Shown here one piece after another: positions 16,355 to 24,223 of a stretch of 64,000 bases of DNA (position 1 is the first letter of the stretch; every line of letters starts with the position of its first letter). Both the position numbers and the translations under genes were made by a program. The stretch is taken from positions 186,001 to 250,000 of the forward strand of contig NZ_BBZI01000008.1 of NCBI RefSeq assembly GCF_008974245.1, in the 5' to 3' direction. The notes under the pieces were generated by a model, which was given only the letters and a program-made list of their open reading frames with translations, searched no databases and was not told the DNA's origin. The DNA is from Streptomyces abyssomicinicus. GTDB taxonomy: Bacteria; Actinomycetota; Actinomycetes; Streptomycetales; Streptomycetaceae.

Positions 16355-16720
16355 TCAGACGGCGAGCGCCTGGGCGCGGCGCTTCACCTCCGTGCCACGG
16401 TTCTCGCTGAGGGCCTGCGCGGGCGTGCCCGGCAGGGAGTCGTCGGGGGTGAAGAGCCACTCCAGCATCTCTTCGTCGGTGAAGCCGTCGTCCCGCAGCA
16501 GCGTCAGCAGGCCGGTGAGGCCCTTGACCACCTTGTCCCCGTCGATGAAGGCGGCGGGGACGTGCAGCGCGCGGTTCTCACCACGGCGTACGGCGATCAG
16601 CTGGCCTTCCTTCACCAGCTGCCGCACACGCGTCACCTCGACGTCGAGCTTCTCGGCGATGTCGGGGAGGGTGAGCCACTCGGGAACGAGAGCATCGGTC
16701 TTCGCGTCAATCTCGGTCAC
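16355..16720 (-). CDS. Rv2175c-type winged-helix DNA-binding protein
   Basis: A 121-aa protein matching the Rv2175c family, a small DNA-binding regulator that is a substrate of a PASTA Ser/Thr kinase in Mycobacterium. The winged-helix motif is LTLPDIAEKLDVEVTRVRQLVKEGQL, and the C-terminal half reads LLTLLRDDGFTDEEMLEWLF. The start is GTG 16720 with no ribosome site. The PASTA kinase encoded at 21051 is a plausible modifier by analogy; this is inference. The gene is flanked by a 23-bp tandem repeat. Confidence 0.85.
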   Translation of the reverse strand: MTEIDAKTDALVPEWLTLPDIAEKLDVEVTRVRQLVKEGQLIAVRRGENRALHVPAAFIDGDKVVKGLTGLLTLLRDDGFTDEEMLEWLFTPDDSLPGTPAQALSENRGTEVKRRAQALAV

Positions 16721-16777
16721 GGGACCAAGCGTGCCATCCGGGACCGGGCGGGGGAAGTCGGGCCCCCTCCCAGTGGT

Positions 16778-16869
16778 CCTTCCGTGCGTCCGGCCTTGCT
16801 CCTTCCGTGCGTCCGGCCGTGGTCCTTCCGTGCGTCCGGCCGTGGTCCTTCCGTGGCGTCCGCCGGGCC
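16778..16869. repeat. 23-bp tandem repeat, about 3.5 copies
   Basis: The unit starts CCTTCCGTGCGTCCGGCC. Copies lie at 16778-16800, 16801-16823 and 16824-16846, the last two identical, with a degenerate fourth from 16847. It lies upstream of the Rv2175c-like gene and downstream of the FAD reductase, so it sits in the regulator's promoter region. Confidence 0.9.
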
Positions 16870-16901
16870 GCCTTCGGTGGCCCGGGCCGCGCCGGGCCGC
16901 C

Positions 16902-18134
16902 TCAGGCCACGGCGGACTTCAGCGGACGGCCGGGGTCGCGGGCCAGGCCGGGGTCGACGAGGGCGCCGGACGCGATCAGGCGGCGGCCCTGCGCCAGGTC
17001 GCGGGGCCGGCCCACGGCCAGCAGGGCGACCAGGCGTCCCTCCCGCAGCCAGCACACGCTCCAGGCCGCGTCCCGCGGGCTGCCGCGCCACAGCAGCGTG
17101 TCCGCCGCCGCGTGGTGTCCCGCGTACTGCACGAACCGGCCGAACTGCTCGGACCAGAAGTACGGCACCGGATCGTAGGGGGCCGCCGCCGTCTCGCCGA
17201 GGATGCTCCCGGCGACCGTCCGGGCGCCCTGGAGCGCGTTGTCCCAGTGGTGGATCAGCAGCCGTTCGCCGTAGCGGGCGGAGGGGAACGAGGCACAGTC
17301 GCCGACCGCGTAGACGTCGGGGGCGGAGGCACGCAGCCGCTCGTCGGCCAGCACCTCGCCCTGTGGCCCCAGTTCGACCGCGCCGCCCAGCCAGGCCGTG
17401 TCGGGCCGGGCGCCGATGCCGACGACCACCGCGTCGGCCCGCAGCCGCCGCCCGTCGGCCAGCAGCACCGCGCCGGGCTCCACCCGCTCGACCCGGGCGC
17501 CGGTGTGCAGGGTCGCGCCGCTCTCGGCGTACCACGCGCCCATCGGCACGGCCACCTCCTCGGGCAGCGCCCCGGACAGCGGCCGTCCGGTGGCCTCGAC
17601 CACCGTCACCTCGCAGCCGGCCTCCCGCGCGGCGGTGGTGAACTCGGCGCCGATCCAGCCGGCCCCGACGACCACCACGGACTCCCCGCGCTCCAGGACC
17701 GGCCGCAGCCGCAGGGCGTCGTCGAGGTTGTGCAGGACGTGGACGCCCGCGGCGTCCTCCGTGCCGGGCAGCCTGACGGGGCGGGCGCCGGTGGCGGCCA
17801 CCAGCACGTCGTAGCCGACGGGCCCCTGGTCGGTGTCGGCCTCCTTGTCGGCGGGGCGCACGCCGGTGACCCGGCGGCCCAGCCGCAGGTCGATGCCGAG
17901 GCCGGTGAAGTCGACGTCGAAGGCGGCCTCCTCGCCCTTGCCGAGCAGCACGCCCTTCGACAGCGGCGGCCGGTCGTACGGCGGGTGGGGTTCCGCGCCG
18001 ATCAGCGTCACCGGACCGTCGAAGCCCTGCTCGCGCAGCGCCACCGCCGTCTGGACCCCGGCCATGCCGGCGCCGGCGATCACCACCCGCCGTCCGGACC
18101 GTTCCCGCGTCTGCTCGCTCACGCCCTCGCTCAC
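16902..18134 (-). CDS. FAD-dependent NAD(P)H/ferredoxin reductase
   Basis: A 410-aa pyridine-nucleotide-disulphide-type reductase. The FAD Rossmann motif is VVIAGAGMAGVQTAVALREQG (residues 17-37), with PPYDRPPLSK typical of ferredoxin/rubredoxin reductases. The NAD(P) motif is VVVVGAGWIGAEFTTAAREAG, and the second FAD motif is VYAVGDCASFP. It has no cysteine pair, so it is not a disulphide reductase. The physiological electron acceptor is unknown. The start is GTG 18134 after GAGGGA, and a TATGGT hexamer also lies six bases upstream. Confidence 0.9.
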   Translation of the reverse strand: MSEGVSEQTRERSGRRVVIAGAGMAGVQTAVALREQGFDGPVTLIGAEPHPPYDRPPLSKGVLLGKGEEAAFDVDFTGLGIDLRLGRRVTGVRPADKEADTDQGPVGYDVLVAATGARPVRLPGTEDAAGVHVLHNLDDALRLRPVLERGESVVVVGAGWIGAEFTTAAREAGCEVTVVEATGRPLSGALPEEVAVPMGAWYAESGATLHTGARVERVEPGAVLLADGRRLRADAVVVGIGARPDTAWLGGAVELGPQGEVLADERLRASAPDVYAVGDCASFPSARYGERLLIHHWDNALQGARTVAGSILGETAAAPYDPVPYFWSEQFGRFVQYAGHHAAADTLLWRGSPRDAAWSVCWLREGRLVALLAVGRPRDLAQGRRLIASGALVDPGLARDPGRPLKSAVA

Positions 18135-18164
18135 TCCCTCACCATAGACACCGCGGCGCCGGAC

Positions 18165-18515
18165 TCACGGACGGATCTCCTCCACGACACTGGTGCCGCT
18201 GCCCGCCCGGGACTCCCACTCCCAGGTCTCCTCCAGCCGGATCCGCCCGTCGGGCAGCTCCACGACCCGCGAGACGCAGTGCCCCGAGGCGGTCGAGCCG
18301 TCCCGGGTCAGCTGGACGTAGCGGAAGTCGACGCGGTCGTCCTCGCGGGTGCCGACCAGGTACCCGCGGGTGATGTCGCCACCCTGATAGGTGGCCCACA
18401 CCTGCCCGTCGCGCTCGTGGTAGTCGAACCGGGTCGCGGAGCCGACCTGGCCGGGCACCTGGGTGGTCTCATCGGCGATCGGGGCCATCAGCAGGCCGTC
18501 GAGGGAGCGGGGCAC
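18165..18515 (-). CDS. Conserved hypothetical protein (116 aa)
   Basis: A small soluble protein predicted to be mostly beta strands. It contains DYHERDGQVWATYQGGDITRG, LVGTREDDRVDFRY, ASGHCVSRVVELPDGRIRLEE and WEWESRAGSGTSVVEEI. This pattern of antiparallel strands recurs in streptomycete proteins without known function; I do not assign one. GTG 18515 (GAAAGAGAG upstream) is chosen, with ATG 18488 as an alternative. It lies 30 bp from the FAD reductase and diverges from the thi operon. Confidence 0.75.
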   Translation of the reverse strand: MPRSLDGLLMAPIADETTQVPGQVGSATRFDYHERDGQVWATYQGGDITRGYLVGTREDDRVDFRYVQLTRDGSTASGHCVSRVVELPDGRIRLEETWEWESRAGSGTSVVEEIRP

Positions 18516-18550
18516 GGGTGACTCTCTTTCAGCGTCGCGGAACCGCGGGT

Positions 18551-18556
18551 TAGGGT
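18551..18556 (+). promoter_or_regulatory. -10 hexamer of the thiOSG operon
   Basis: TAGGGT lies about 15 bp before the 5' edge of the TPP riboswitch, so the aptamer begins near the transcript start. Confidence 0.5.
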
Positions 18557-18567
18557 GGCGACGGTAA

Positions 18568-18663
18568 GGCACTCGCGGGAGCCCGGACGCACCGGGCTGA
18601 GAGGGAGGCTGGCGGCCTCCGACCGTACGAACCTGATCCGGGTCATTCCGGCGAAGGGAGGAG
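18568..18663 (+). promoter_or_regulatory. TPP riboswitch (THI element)
   Basis: It carries the conserved CTGAGA at 18597-18602, ACCTGAT at 18631-18637 and the GGGTCATTCCGGCGAAGGGA closing block. A variable P3 arm (GGGAGGC/GGCCTCC) lies between them. The ribosome site GGAGGAG of thiO falls at the 3' edge and appears to be part of P1, so thiamine pyrophosphate probably blocks translation directly. Confidence 0.95.
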
Positions 18664-18672
18664 CGGGACGTC

Positions 18673-19962
18673 ATGACGTCCGACGTACTGGTGGTGGGCG
18701 GCGGCATCGTGGGCCTGGTGACCGCCTGGCGGGCCGCGCAGCAGGGCGCGGCCACCGCGGTGGTGGATCCGGAACCGGGCGGCGGGGCGGCCTTCGTGGC
18801 CGCCGGGATGCTGGCCGCGGTGACCGAACACCACCACGGCGAACAGGACTTGCTGGCCCTCAACCTGGAGTCGGCGCGCCGCTGGCCCGCGTTCGCCGAG
18901 GAGCTGACCGAGGCGTCCGGCACGGACGTGGGGTACCGGGAGACGGGCACCCTGGCGGTCGCCCTGGACGCCGACGACCGGGCTGAGCTCCGCGAACTCG
19001 CCCTGCTGCACCGGCTGCACGGCCTGTCGTCGGAGTGGCTGACCGGCCGGGAGTGCCGCCGGCTGGAGCCGATGCTGGCGCCGGGCGTGCGGGGCGGGCT
19101 GCGGGTGGACGGCGACCACCAGGCCGACCCGCGCCTGCTGGCCGCGGCGCTGCTGCGGGCCTGCGAGCGGGCCGGGGTGGTGTTCCACCGGCGGCGCGCG
19201 GCGCGGCTGGAGGTCGCCGGCGGACGGGCCGCCGGGGTGGTGCTGGAGGACGGCACCGCGCTGCCCGCCGGACGCGTGGTGCTGGCCGCGGGGAGCCGCA
19301 GCGGGGAGCTGGACGGGGTGCCCGAGGAGGTCCGGCCCCCGGTGCGGCCGGTGAAGGGGCAGGTGCTGCGGCTGACCGTGCCGCCGGTGTACGCGCCGTT
19401 CCTGTCCCGGACGGTGCGCGCGGTGGTGCGCGGCGGGTCGGTGTACCTGGTGCCGCGAGAGAACGGGGAGGTGGTGGTGGGGGCGACCAGCGAGGAGCTG
19501 GGCTTCGACACCACGGTCACCGCCGGCGGCGTCTGGACGCTGCTGCGCGACGCCCGTGAACTCCTCCCGGGGATCACCGAGTTGCCGCTGACCGAGACCC
19601 TGGCGGGGCTGCGTCCGGGCTCCCCCGACAACGCGCCGCTGCTCGGTCCGACCGCGCTGGAGGGCCTGCTGCTGGCCACCGGCCACTACCGCAACGGGGT
19701 GCTGCTCACCCCGGTCACGGGGGACGTGATGGCCGAGACGCTGGCCTCGGGGACGCTGCCCGCCCGGGCCCGCGCCTTCGCGGCGGACCGTTTCGCCGCC
19801 CGGAGCCGGACGGACCGCCCGGAACCCGCCGCCGCGTCGGCGGCCCGGGGGTCGGAGGCGGCCCGGGCGGCCGGGGGGTCCGAGGCGTCGGAGGCGGCCT
19901 CCGGCGAGGCGGCCGACGCGGCCCGGACCCCCGCGTCCGACGGCGAGGGGGTCGCCGCATGA
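18673..19962 (+). CDS. thiO: Glycine oxidase ThiO
   Basis: A FAD-dependent glycine oxidase of 429 aa that makes dehydroglycine for the thiazole of thiamine. The N-terminal site is VLVVGGGIVGLVTAWRAAQQG. The DAO fold continues through ETGTLAVALDADD, VKGQVLRL and the C-terminal GLRPGSPDNAPLLGP and ATGHYRNGVLLTPVTGD. The last ~50 residues are an Ala/Ser/Glu-rich tail with no domain, longer than in usual ThiO. The gene is under the TPP riboswitch. Its stop overlaps the thiS start (ATGA). Confidence 0.95.
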   Translation: MTSDVLVVGGGIVGLVTAWRAAQQGAATAVVDPEPGGGAAFVAAGMLAAVTEHHHGEQDLLALNLESARRWPAFAEELTEASGTDVGYRETGTLAVALDADDRAELRELALLHRLHGLSSEWLTGRECRRLEPMLAPGVRGGLRVDGDHQADPRLLAAALLRACERAGVVFHRRRAARLEVAGGRAAGVVLEDGTALPAGRVVLAAGSRSGELDGVPEEVRPPVRPVKGQVLRLTVPPVYAPFLSRTVRAVVRGGSVYLVPRENGEVVVGATSEELGFDTTVTAGGVWTLLRDARELLPGITELPLTETLAGLRPGSPDNAPLLGPTALEGLLLATGHYRNGVLLTPVTGDVMAETLASGTLPARARAFAADRFAARSRTDRPEPAAASAARGSEAARAAGGSEASEAASGEAADAARTPASDGEGVAA

Positions 19963-20174
19963 GCGCGCCGCTGATCACCGTCCGCCTCAACGGCGGCCCC
20001 CGCGAGCTCGCCGCCGGGACCGCGCTGGAGACCGCCGTCGCACTGCTGACCCCGGCCCGCTCGGGAGTGGCCGCGGCGGTCAACGAGACCGTGGTGCCGC
20101 GTGACCGCTGGGCGGTCACGGTGCTCGCCGACGGGGACCGGGTCGAGATCCTGACCGCCGTCCAGGGAGGCTGA
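19959..20174 (+). CDS. thiS: Sulfur carrier protein ThiS
   Basis: A 71-aa ubiquitin-fold sulfur carrier ending in the required Gly-Gly (VQGG). It is adenylated and thiocarboxylated to deliver sulfur to ThiG. Core features are VRLNGGPRELAAGTALETAV, VAAAVNETVVPR and GDRVEILTAVQGG. ATG 19959 overlaps the thiO stop by 4 nt, and thiG starts two bases after its stop, so translation is likely coupled. Confidence 0.96.
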   Translation: MSAPLITVRLNGGPRELAAGTALETAVALLTPARSGVAAAVNETVVPRDRWAVTVLADGDRVEILTAVQGG

Positions 20175-20175
20175 C

Positions 20176-20979
20176 GTGACACACGGGAAGAACGACGTGC
20201 TGGTGCTGGGCGGCCTGGAGCTCACCTCCCGGCTGATCATGGGCACCGGCGGCGCGAGCGGCCTCGACGTGCTGGAGCGCGCCCTGGTGGCCTCCGGCAC
20301 GGAGCTGACCACGGTGGCGATGCGGCGGGTGAACCCCGCGAGCCACGGTTCGGTGCTGTCGGTGCTGGAGCGGCTGGGCATCCGGGTGCTGCCCAACACG
20401 GCGGGCTGCTTCACCGCCGGGGAGGCGGTGCTGACCGCCCGGCTGGCCCAGGAGGCGCTCGGCACCTCGCTGGTCAAGCTGGAGGTGGTCGCCGACGAGC
20501 GCACCCTGCTGCCGGACCCGGTGGAGCTGCTGGAGGCGGCCGAGACGCTGGTCGACGACGGGTTCACGGTGCTGCCGTACACCAGCGACGACCCGGTGCT
20601 CGCCCGGCGGCTGGAGGACGTGGGGTGTGCGGCGGTGATGCCGCTGGGCTCCCCGATCGGCTCCGGCCTCGGCATCCGCAACCCGCACAACTTCGAGTTG
20701 ATGGTGGAGTCCGCCGGCGTCCCGGTGATCCTGGACGCCGGCGCGGGCACCGCGTCCGACGTGACCTTCGCCATGGAACTGGGCTGCGCCGGTGTGATGC
20801 TCGCCTCGGCGGTGACCAGGGCGCGGGATCCGGAGCTGATGGCGCTGGCGATGCGCCACGGCGTGGAGGCGGGCCGGCTGGCCCGGCTGGCCGGGCGGAT
20901 TCCGCAGCGCCGCTTCGCCCACGCGTCCTCCCCCGCGGAGGGGCTGGCCGAGCTCGACCCGGAGCGCCCGGCGTTCTGA
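20176..20979 (+). CDS. thiG: Thiazole synthase ThiG
   Basis: A 267-aa thiazole synthase (TIM barrel) that condenses DXP, dehydroglycine and ThiS thiocarboxylate. Motifs include LIMGTGGASGLDVLERAL, TVAMRRVN, NTAGCFTAGEAVL, VKLEVV, VLPYTSDDPVLARRL and DAGAGTASDVTFAMELGC. The catalytic lysine lies in LVKLEV. GTG 20176 with GGAGG upstream follows thiS directly. It is the last gene of the riboswitch-controlled operon. Confidence 0.97.
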   Translation: MTHGKNDVLVLGGLELTSRLIMGTGGASGLDVLERALVASGTELTTVAMRRVNPASHGSVLSVLERLGIRVLPNTAGCFTAGEAVLTARLAQEALGTSLVKLEVVADERTLLPDPVELLEAAETLVDDGFTVLPYTSDDPVLARRLEDVGCAAVMPLGSPIGSGLGIRNPHNFELMVESAGVPVILDAGAGTASDVTFAMELGCAGVMLASAVTRARDPELMALAMRHGVEAGRLARLAGRIPQRRFAHASSPAEGLAELDPERPAF

Positions 20980-21038
20980 GGGGCGCCCGGCCGGCGTCCC
21001 GCGTCCGCCGGGCGGCTCCGGGCCCGCCGCGCCCCTCG

Positions 21039-21044
21039 TAGACT
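21039..21044 (+). promoter_or_regulatory. -10 hexamer of the PASTA kinase gene
   Basis: TAGACT ends six bases before GTG 21051 with no Shine-Dalgarno, so the transcript is likely leaderless. Confidence 0.55.
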
Positions 21045-21050
21045 CGCTCC

Positions 21051-22979
21051 GTGGACACGACCCTTCAGGACCCGCTCCTCGGCCGCGTGCTCGACGGCCG
21101 CTACCGGGTCGACGCGCGGATCGCGGTCGGCGGCATGGCGACCGTCTACCGCGCGCTGGACACCCGCCTCGACCGCGTGCTCGCCCTCAAGGTGATGCAC
21201 CCGTCGCTGGCGCAGGACGCCGGTTTCGTCGAGCGGTTCATCCGTGAGGCCAAGTCGGTGGCCCGGCTGGCGCATCCCAACGTGGTGCAGGTCTTCGACC
21301 AGGGCGCCGACGGGGGCTACGTCTACCTGGCGATGGAGTACGTCGCCGGCTGCACCCTGCGGGACGTGCTGCGCGAGCGCGGGGCGCTGCAGCCGCGGGC
21401 CGCGCTGGACATCCTGGAGCCGGTGCTGGCCGCGCTCGGGGCCGCCCACCGGGCCGGGTTCGTGCACCGCGACATGAAGCCGGAGAACGTCCTGATAGGG
21501 GACGACGGCCGGGTGAAGGTCGCCGACTTCGGCCTGGTCAGGGCGGTGGACACGGTCACCGACAGCTCGGGTTCGGTGCTGGGCACGGTCTCCTACCTGG
21601 CCCCGGAGCAGATCGAGCGGGGCACCATCGACCCGCGGGTCGACGTCTACGCCTGCGGCATCGTGCTCCACGAGATGCTGACGGGCGCGAAGCCGCACCA
21701 GGGCGACTCCCCCGCGCAGGTGCTCTTCCGCCACCTCAACGAGGACGTGCCGCCGCCCTCGGCCCTCGTGCCGGGGCTGGCCGGACCGCTGGACGAGCTG
21801 GTCGCGGCGGCCGCCGCGCGCGTCGCCGCGGACCGTCCGCCCACGGCGGCGGAGCTGCTGGCCCGGGTGCTGGCGGCCCGTGCGGCGCTGACCGCGGACC
21901 AGCTGGACGCCGTGCCGCCGATGGCCCGCGCCGAGGGGCACGACCGCTCCGAGGACCGCACGTCGGTGATCTCCCGCCCCGTCGTGCGGCGGCCGCTGCC
22001 GGTCGGCGGCGACGAGCCCACGGCCGTCGTCCACCGCACCACGCGGCTGGAGACGGGCGGCCTCTCCCGTTCCTCCTCCCGCCGGGGCGCCCTGGCCGGG
22101 CGGGGGCCGCTGGCGCTGGTGCTGGGGCTGCTGCTGGTGCTCGGCCTCGGCGGCGGTGTCTGGTACATCAACTCCGGGCAGTTCACCGAGGTCCCGCCGG
22201 TGCTCGCCAAGACCGAGGCGCAGGCCAGGGACCGGCTGACGAAGGCCGGGCTCGAGGTCGGCGACGTCTCGCGCCGGTTCAGCGACACGGTCGAGCGGGG
22301 CACGGTGATCAGCACCGACCCGGCGGCCGGTGACCGGGTCCGCGGCGGCGCCGGGGTGTCGCTGGTGATCTCCTCGGGACCCGAGGTGGTGAAGGTTCCC
22401 TCCCTGGAGGGCCGTCCGCTGGACCAGGCGCGCAAGGCGCTGGAGGATCAGGGGCTCGAGCCGGGCATGGTGACGCGCGCCTTCAGCGAGGACGTCCCGC
22501 GGGGCTCGGTCATCGGCACGGAGCCGGCCGCCGGGTCCGAGCGGCGCGCCGGCACGGCGGTGGCGCTGGTGGTCAGCAAGGGCGCGCCGGTGGACGTCCC
22601 CGACGTCACGGGGGCCGAGCTGGACGAGGCCCGCGCGGCGCTGCGGGCGGCCGGGCTGAAGGTCCGCATCGACCCGGAGGAGATCCACTCCCCGCACGAG
22701 CGCGGCCAGGTCGCGCGGCAGTCCCCCGAGCCGGGGGGCCGCGCGGGCGAGGGCGACACGGTGACGCTCACCCTCTCCAAGGGCCCCGAGATGGTCGAGG
22801 TCCCCGACGTCGTCGGGCAGAGCGTCGACGAGGCCACGGAGGCCCTCGAGGCGGCCGGCTTCGAGGTCGACGAGGACCGCGGCCTGCTCGGCATCTTCCG
22901 CGACACGGTGAAGTCCCAGTCCCCCTCCGCGGGCGACAAGGCCCCCAAGGGTTCCACGATCACCATCGAGATCCGCTAG
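21051..22979 (+). CDS. PASTA-domain Ser/Thr protein kinase (PknB type)
   Basis: A membrane Ser/Thr kinase of 642 aa. The kinase domain covers residues ~18-275, with IAVGGMATVY glycine loop, catalytic Lys47, HRDMKPEN at 139-146, DFG at 159-161 and APEQIERG. A juxtamembrane segment rich in Arg, Ser and Thr leads to one helix at ~353-373. Four extracellular PASTA domains (~378-443, 444-508, 511-577, 579-642) follow. PASTA modules bind cell-wall muropeptides or lipid II, so this kinase probably couples envelope state to phosphorylation. It starts at GTG 21051 behind a TAGACT hexamer. Confidence 0.95.
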   Translation: MDTTLQDPLLGRVLDGRYRVDARIAVGGMATVYRALDTRLDRVLALKVMHPSLAQDAGFVERFIREAKSVARLAHPNVVQVFDQGADGGYVYLAMEYVAGCTLRDVLRERGALQPRAALDILEPVLAALGAAHRAGFVHRDMKPENVLIGDDGRVKVADFGLVRAVDTVTDSSGSVLGTVSYLAPEQIERGTIDPRVDVYACGIVLHEMLTGAKPHQGDSPAQVLFRHLNEDVPPPSALVPGLAGPLDELVAAAAARVAADRPPTAAELLARVLAARAALTADQLDAVPPMARAEGHDRSEDRTSVISRPVVRRPLPVGGDEPTAVVHRTTRLETGGLSRSSSRRGALAGRGPLALVLGLLLVLGLGGGVWYINSGQFTEVPPVLAKTEAQARDRLTKAGLEVGDVSRRFSDTVERGTVISTDPAAGDRVRGGAGVSLVISSGPEVVKVPSLEGRPLDQARKALEDQGLEPGMVTRAFSEDVPRGSVIGTEPAAGSERRAGTAVALVVSKGAPVDVPDVTGAELDEARAALRAAGLKVRIDPEEIHSPHERGQVARQSPEPGGRAGEGDTVTLTLSKGPEMVEVPDVVGQSVDEATEALEAAGFEVDEDRGLLGIFRDTVKSQSPSAGDKAPKGSTITIEIR

Positions 22980-23166
22980 CGGACGGCACGGCGGCCAAGA
23001 AGCACACCGCCACGCTTCCGGAAGAGCCGGCCGCGGTCGGCCCCAGCGGCTTCAGCCACGCTGCGGACCGACAGCGGGGGCAGGACCGGCTCGCGGAGCT
23101 CGTCAACCGGCTGGAGACGGCGTGCGGCACCGTCACCGAGCAGGGGCTGGCCGCCGCCGAGGCAAT
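22980..23166 (+). pseudogene. Decayed VapB/RHH-type antitoxin remnant
   Basis: One frame (first bases 22979, 22982 and so on) reads AKKHTATLPEEPAA, then after a short unrelated stretch RLAELVNRLETACGTVTEQG followed by LAAAEA. This matches the layout of actinobacterial antitoxins (basic start, strand, central helix, then the (V/I)TEEELAAAEA tail). The start codon and the central dimerisation region are missing. It stands just upstream of an intact but unrelated-looking antitoxin-toxin pair. The resemblance rests on pattern memory, not a search. Confidence 0.4.
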
Positions 23167-23185
23167 TGGTACAGGACATGTACCA
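23167..23185. promoter_or_regulatory. Antitoxin operator, TGGTACA inverted repeat
   Basis: TGGTACA (23167-23173) and TGTACCA (23179-23185) form a perfect 7-bp inverted repeat with a 5-bp spacer. The right arm overlaps the TACCAT hexamer that ends six bases before the antitoxin ATG. Position and symmetry fit autorepression by the antitoxin dimer. Confidence 0.7.
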
Positions 23186-23192
23186 TCAAGGC

Positions 23193-23462
23193 ATGGCTCT
23201 GAAGCGCACGAACGTCTACGCCGAGGACAGCGATCTGGAGCTGATCAAGGAGGCCGCCGCCCGGGTCGGGAAGCCCGAGGCCGAGATAATCCGTGAGGGC
23301 ATCCACCGCATCGCTCTCGCCTACCGGGTGTGGGAGGAACCGTTCGTCACCGACGAGGAGACCTACGATCTCGGCGGCCCCGTCACAGCCGAGGACATCC
23401 GCGACGCCGTGGTCCGAGGTCACGAGTCACGGGAACGGCGTAACACGGGGGACCCGGCGTGA
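23193..23462 (+). CDS. Ribbon-helix-helix antitoxin (VapB-like)
   Basis: An 89-aa antitoxin. The N-terminal strand LKRTNVYAEDSDLELIKEAAARVGKPEAEIIREGI has RHH character. The acidic C-terminal half (WEEPFVTDEETYDLGGPVTAEDI) would bind and inhibit the toxin. ATG 23193 lies six bases after a TACCAT hexamer with no ribosome site, so the mRNA is probably leaderless. The toxin GTG overlaps its stop codon (GTGA), which ties synthesis of the two proteins. It probably represses its own promoter through the adjacent inverted repeat. Confidence 0.85.
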   Translation: MALKRTNVYAEDSDLELIKEAAARVGKPEAEIIREGIHRIALAYRVWEEPFVTDEETYDLGGPVTAEDIRDAVVRGHESRERRNTGDPA

Positions 23463-23896
23463 TCGCCGTCGCCGACACCTCCGGCTTGCTGACGCTCTTC
23501 AACCGCTCCGATCCGGCCCACCTGGCGACGAGGAAGGCGGTCGACGAATGCGCTCTGCTCGTCGCCACACCCTTGGCCCTCACCGAGGTGCATCAGGTGG
23601 CCACCAGCCGCGCGGGCCGGCGGGCGGCGGACGGCATCCTCCGCTCCCTGGTCGCCCGGAACCGACAACTACGCCTGGTCCTCGTCCCGCCCACCGCCGA
23701 CATGCTCGACGCCGCACTGGCGGTGCGTGCCCGGTACTCGGCACTGGACCTCGACCTCGTGGACGCCGTCAATGTCGCCCTGGCCGCCGAGTACGACACG
23801 GACGCCGTGGTCACCCGCGACATCCGCGATTTCCGAACCGTCCGGCCGTTGGGCGGCCGGTACACCCACTTCCGCGTCCTCCCCGACGACCTCTGA
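23459..23896 (+). CDS. PIN-domain toxin (VapC-like RNase)
   Basis: A 145-aa PIN-domain ribonuclease. Acidic residues expected in the Mg-binding site are visible: D6 in AVADTSG, E43 in LALTEVHQ, D99/D102 in ALDLDLVDAVNVALA and D121 or D124 in VVTRDIRDF. VapC toxins cleave tRNA or rRNA and stop translation when the antitoxin is degraded. The gene overlaps the antitoxin stop by 4 nt. All catalytic residues are present, so the toxin looks active. Confidence 0.9.
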   Translation: MIAVADTSGLLTLFNRSDPAHLATRKAVDECALLVATPLALTEVHQVATSRAGRRAADGILRSLVARNRQLRLVLVPPTADMLDAALAVRARYSALDLDLVDAVNVALAAEYDTDAVVTRDIRDFRTVRPLGGRYTHFRVLPDDL

Positions 23897-24223
23897 AGCC
23901 CCTCCGGTCCTGCGCCGGTCTCGCGGCACTCCCCTGGCTGCCCTCCGGCGTAGCCATGCGCGCCACGCCTTGCCCGCGCCGTCCGCGAGACCTGCCGTAG
24001 CCGGCCCACCGAAGCCGGAGCCACACGGGCTTCGCCATCCTTCCACTCTCACGTACGCCGTACATCCGCAAGCTACTCGGAGGTAGGGCGGCGCCCACCG
24101 GATCCGGGGTGGTACGAATGCCGGATCCGAATTTTCAGCACGGCGTGGGGACGCCGTGTGTACCGACGGGTCGGCACGGATCAGGGGGAGAGTCGCGCCG
24201 GCCAGTACGTGGGGGGACCACAC
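23897..24223. other. Intergenic region before the TerD fusion gene
   Basis: No gene is supported. Composition is less GC-rich than the surroundings. A hairpin with an 8-bp stem (CACGGCGT, 24139-24146, pairing with 24151-24158, GGGG loop) lies ~65 bp before the TerD gene, in its likely 5' leader. GTACGCCGTAC (24053-24063) forms a short dyad. Confidence 0.5.
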
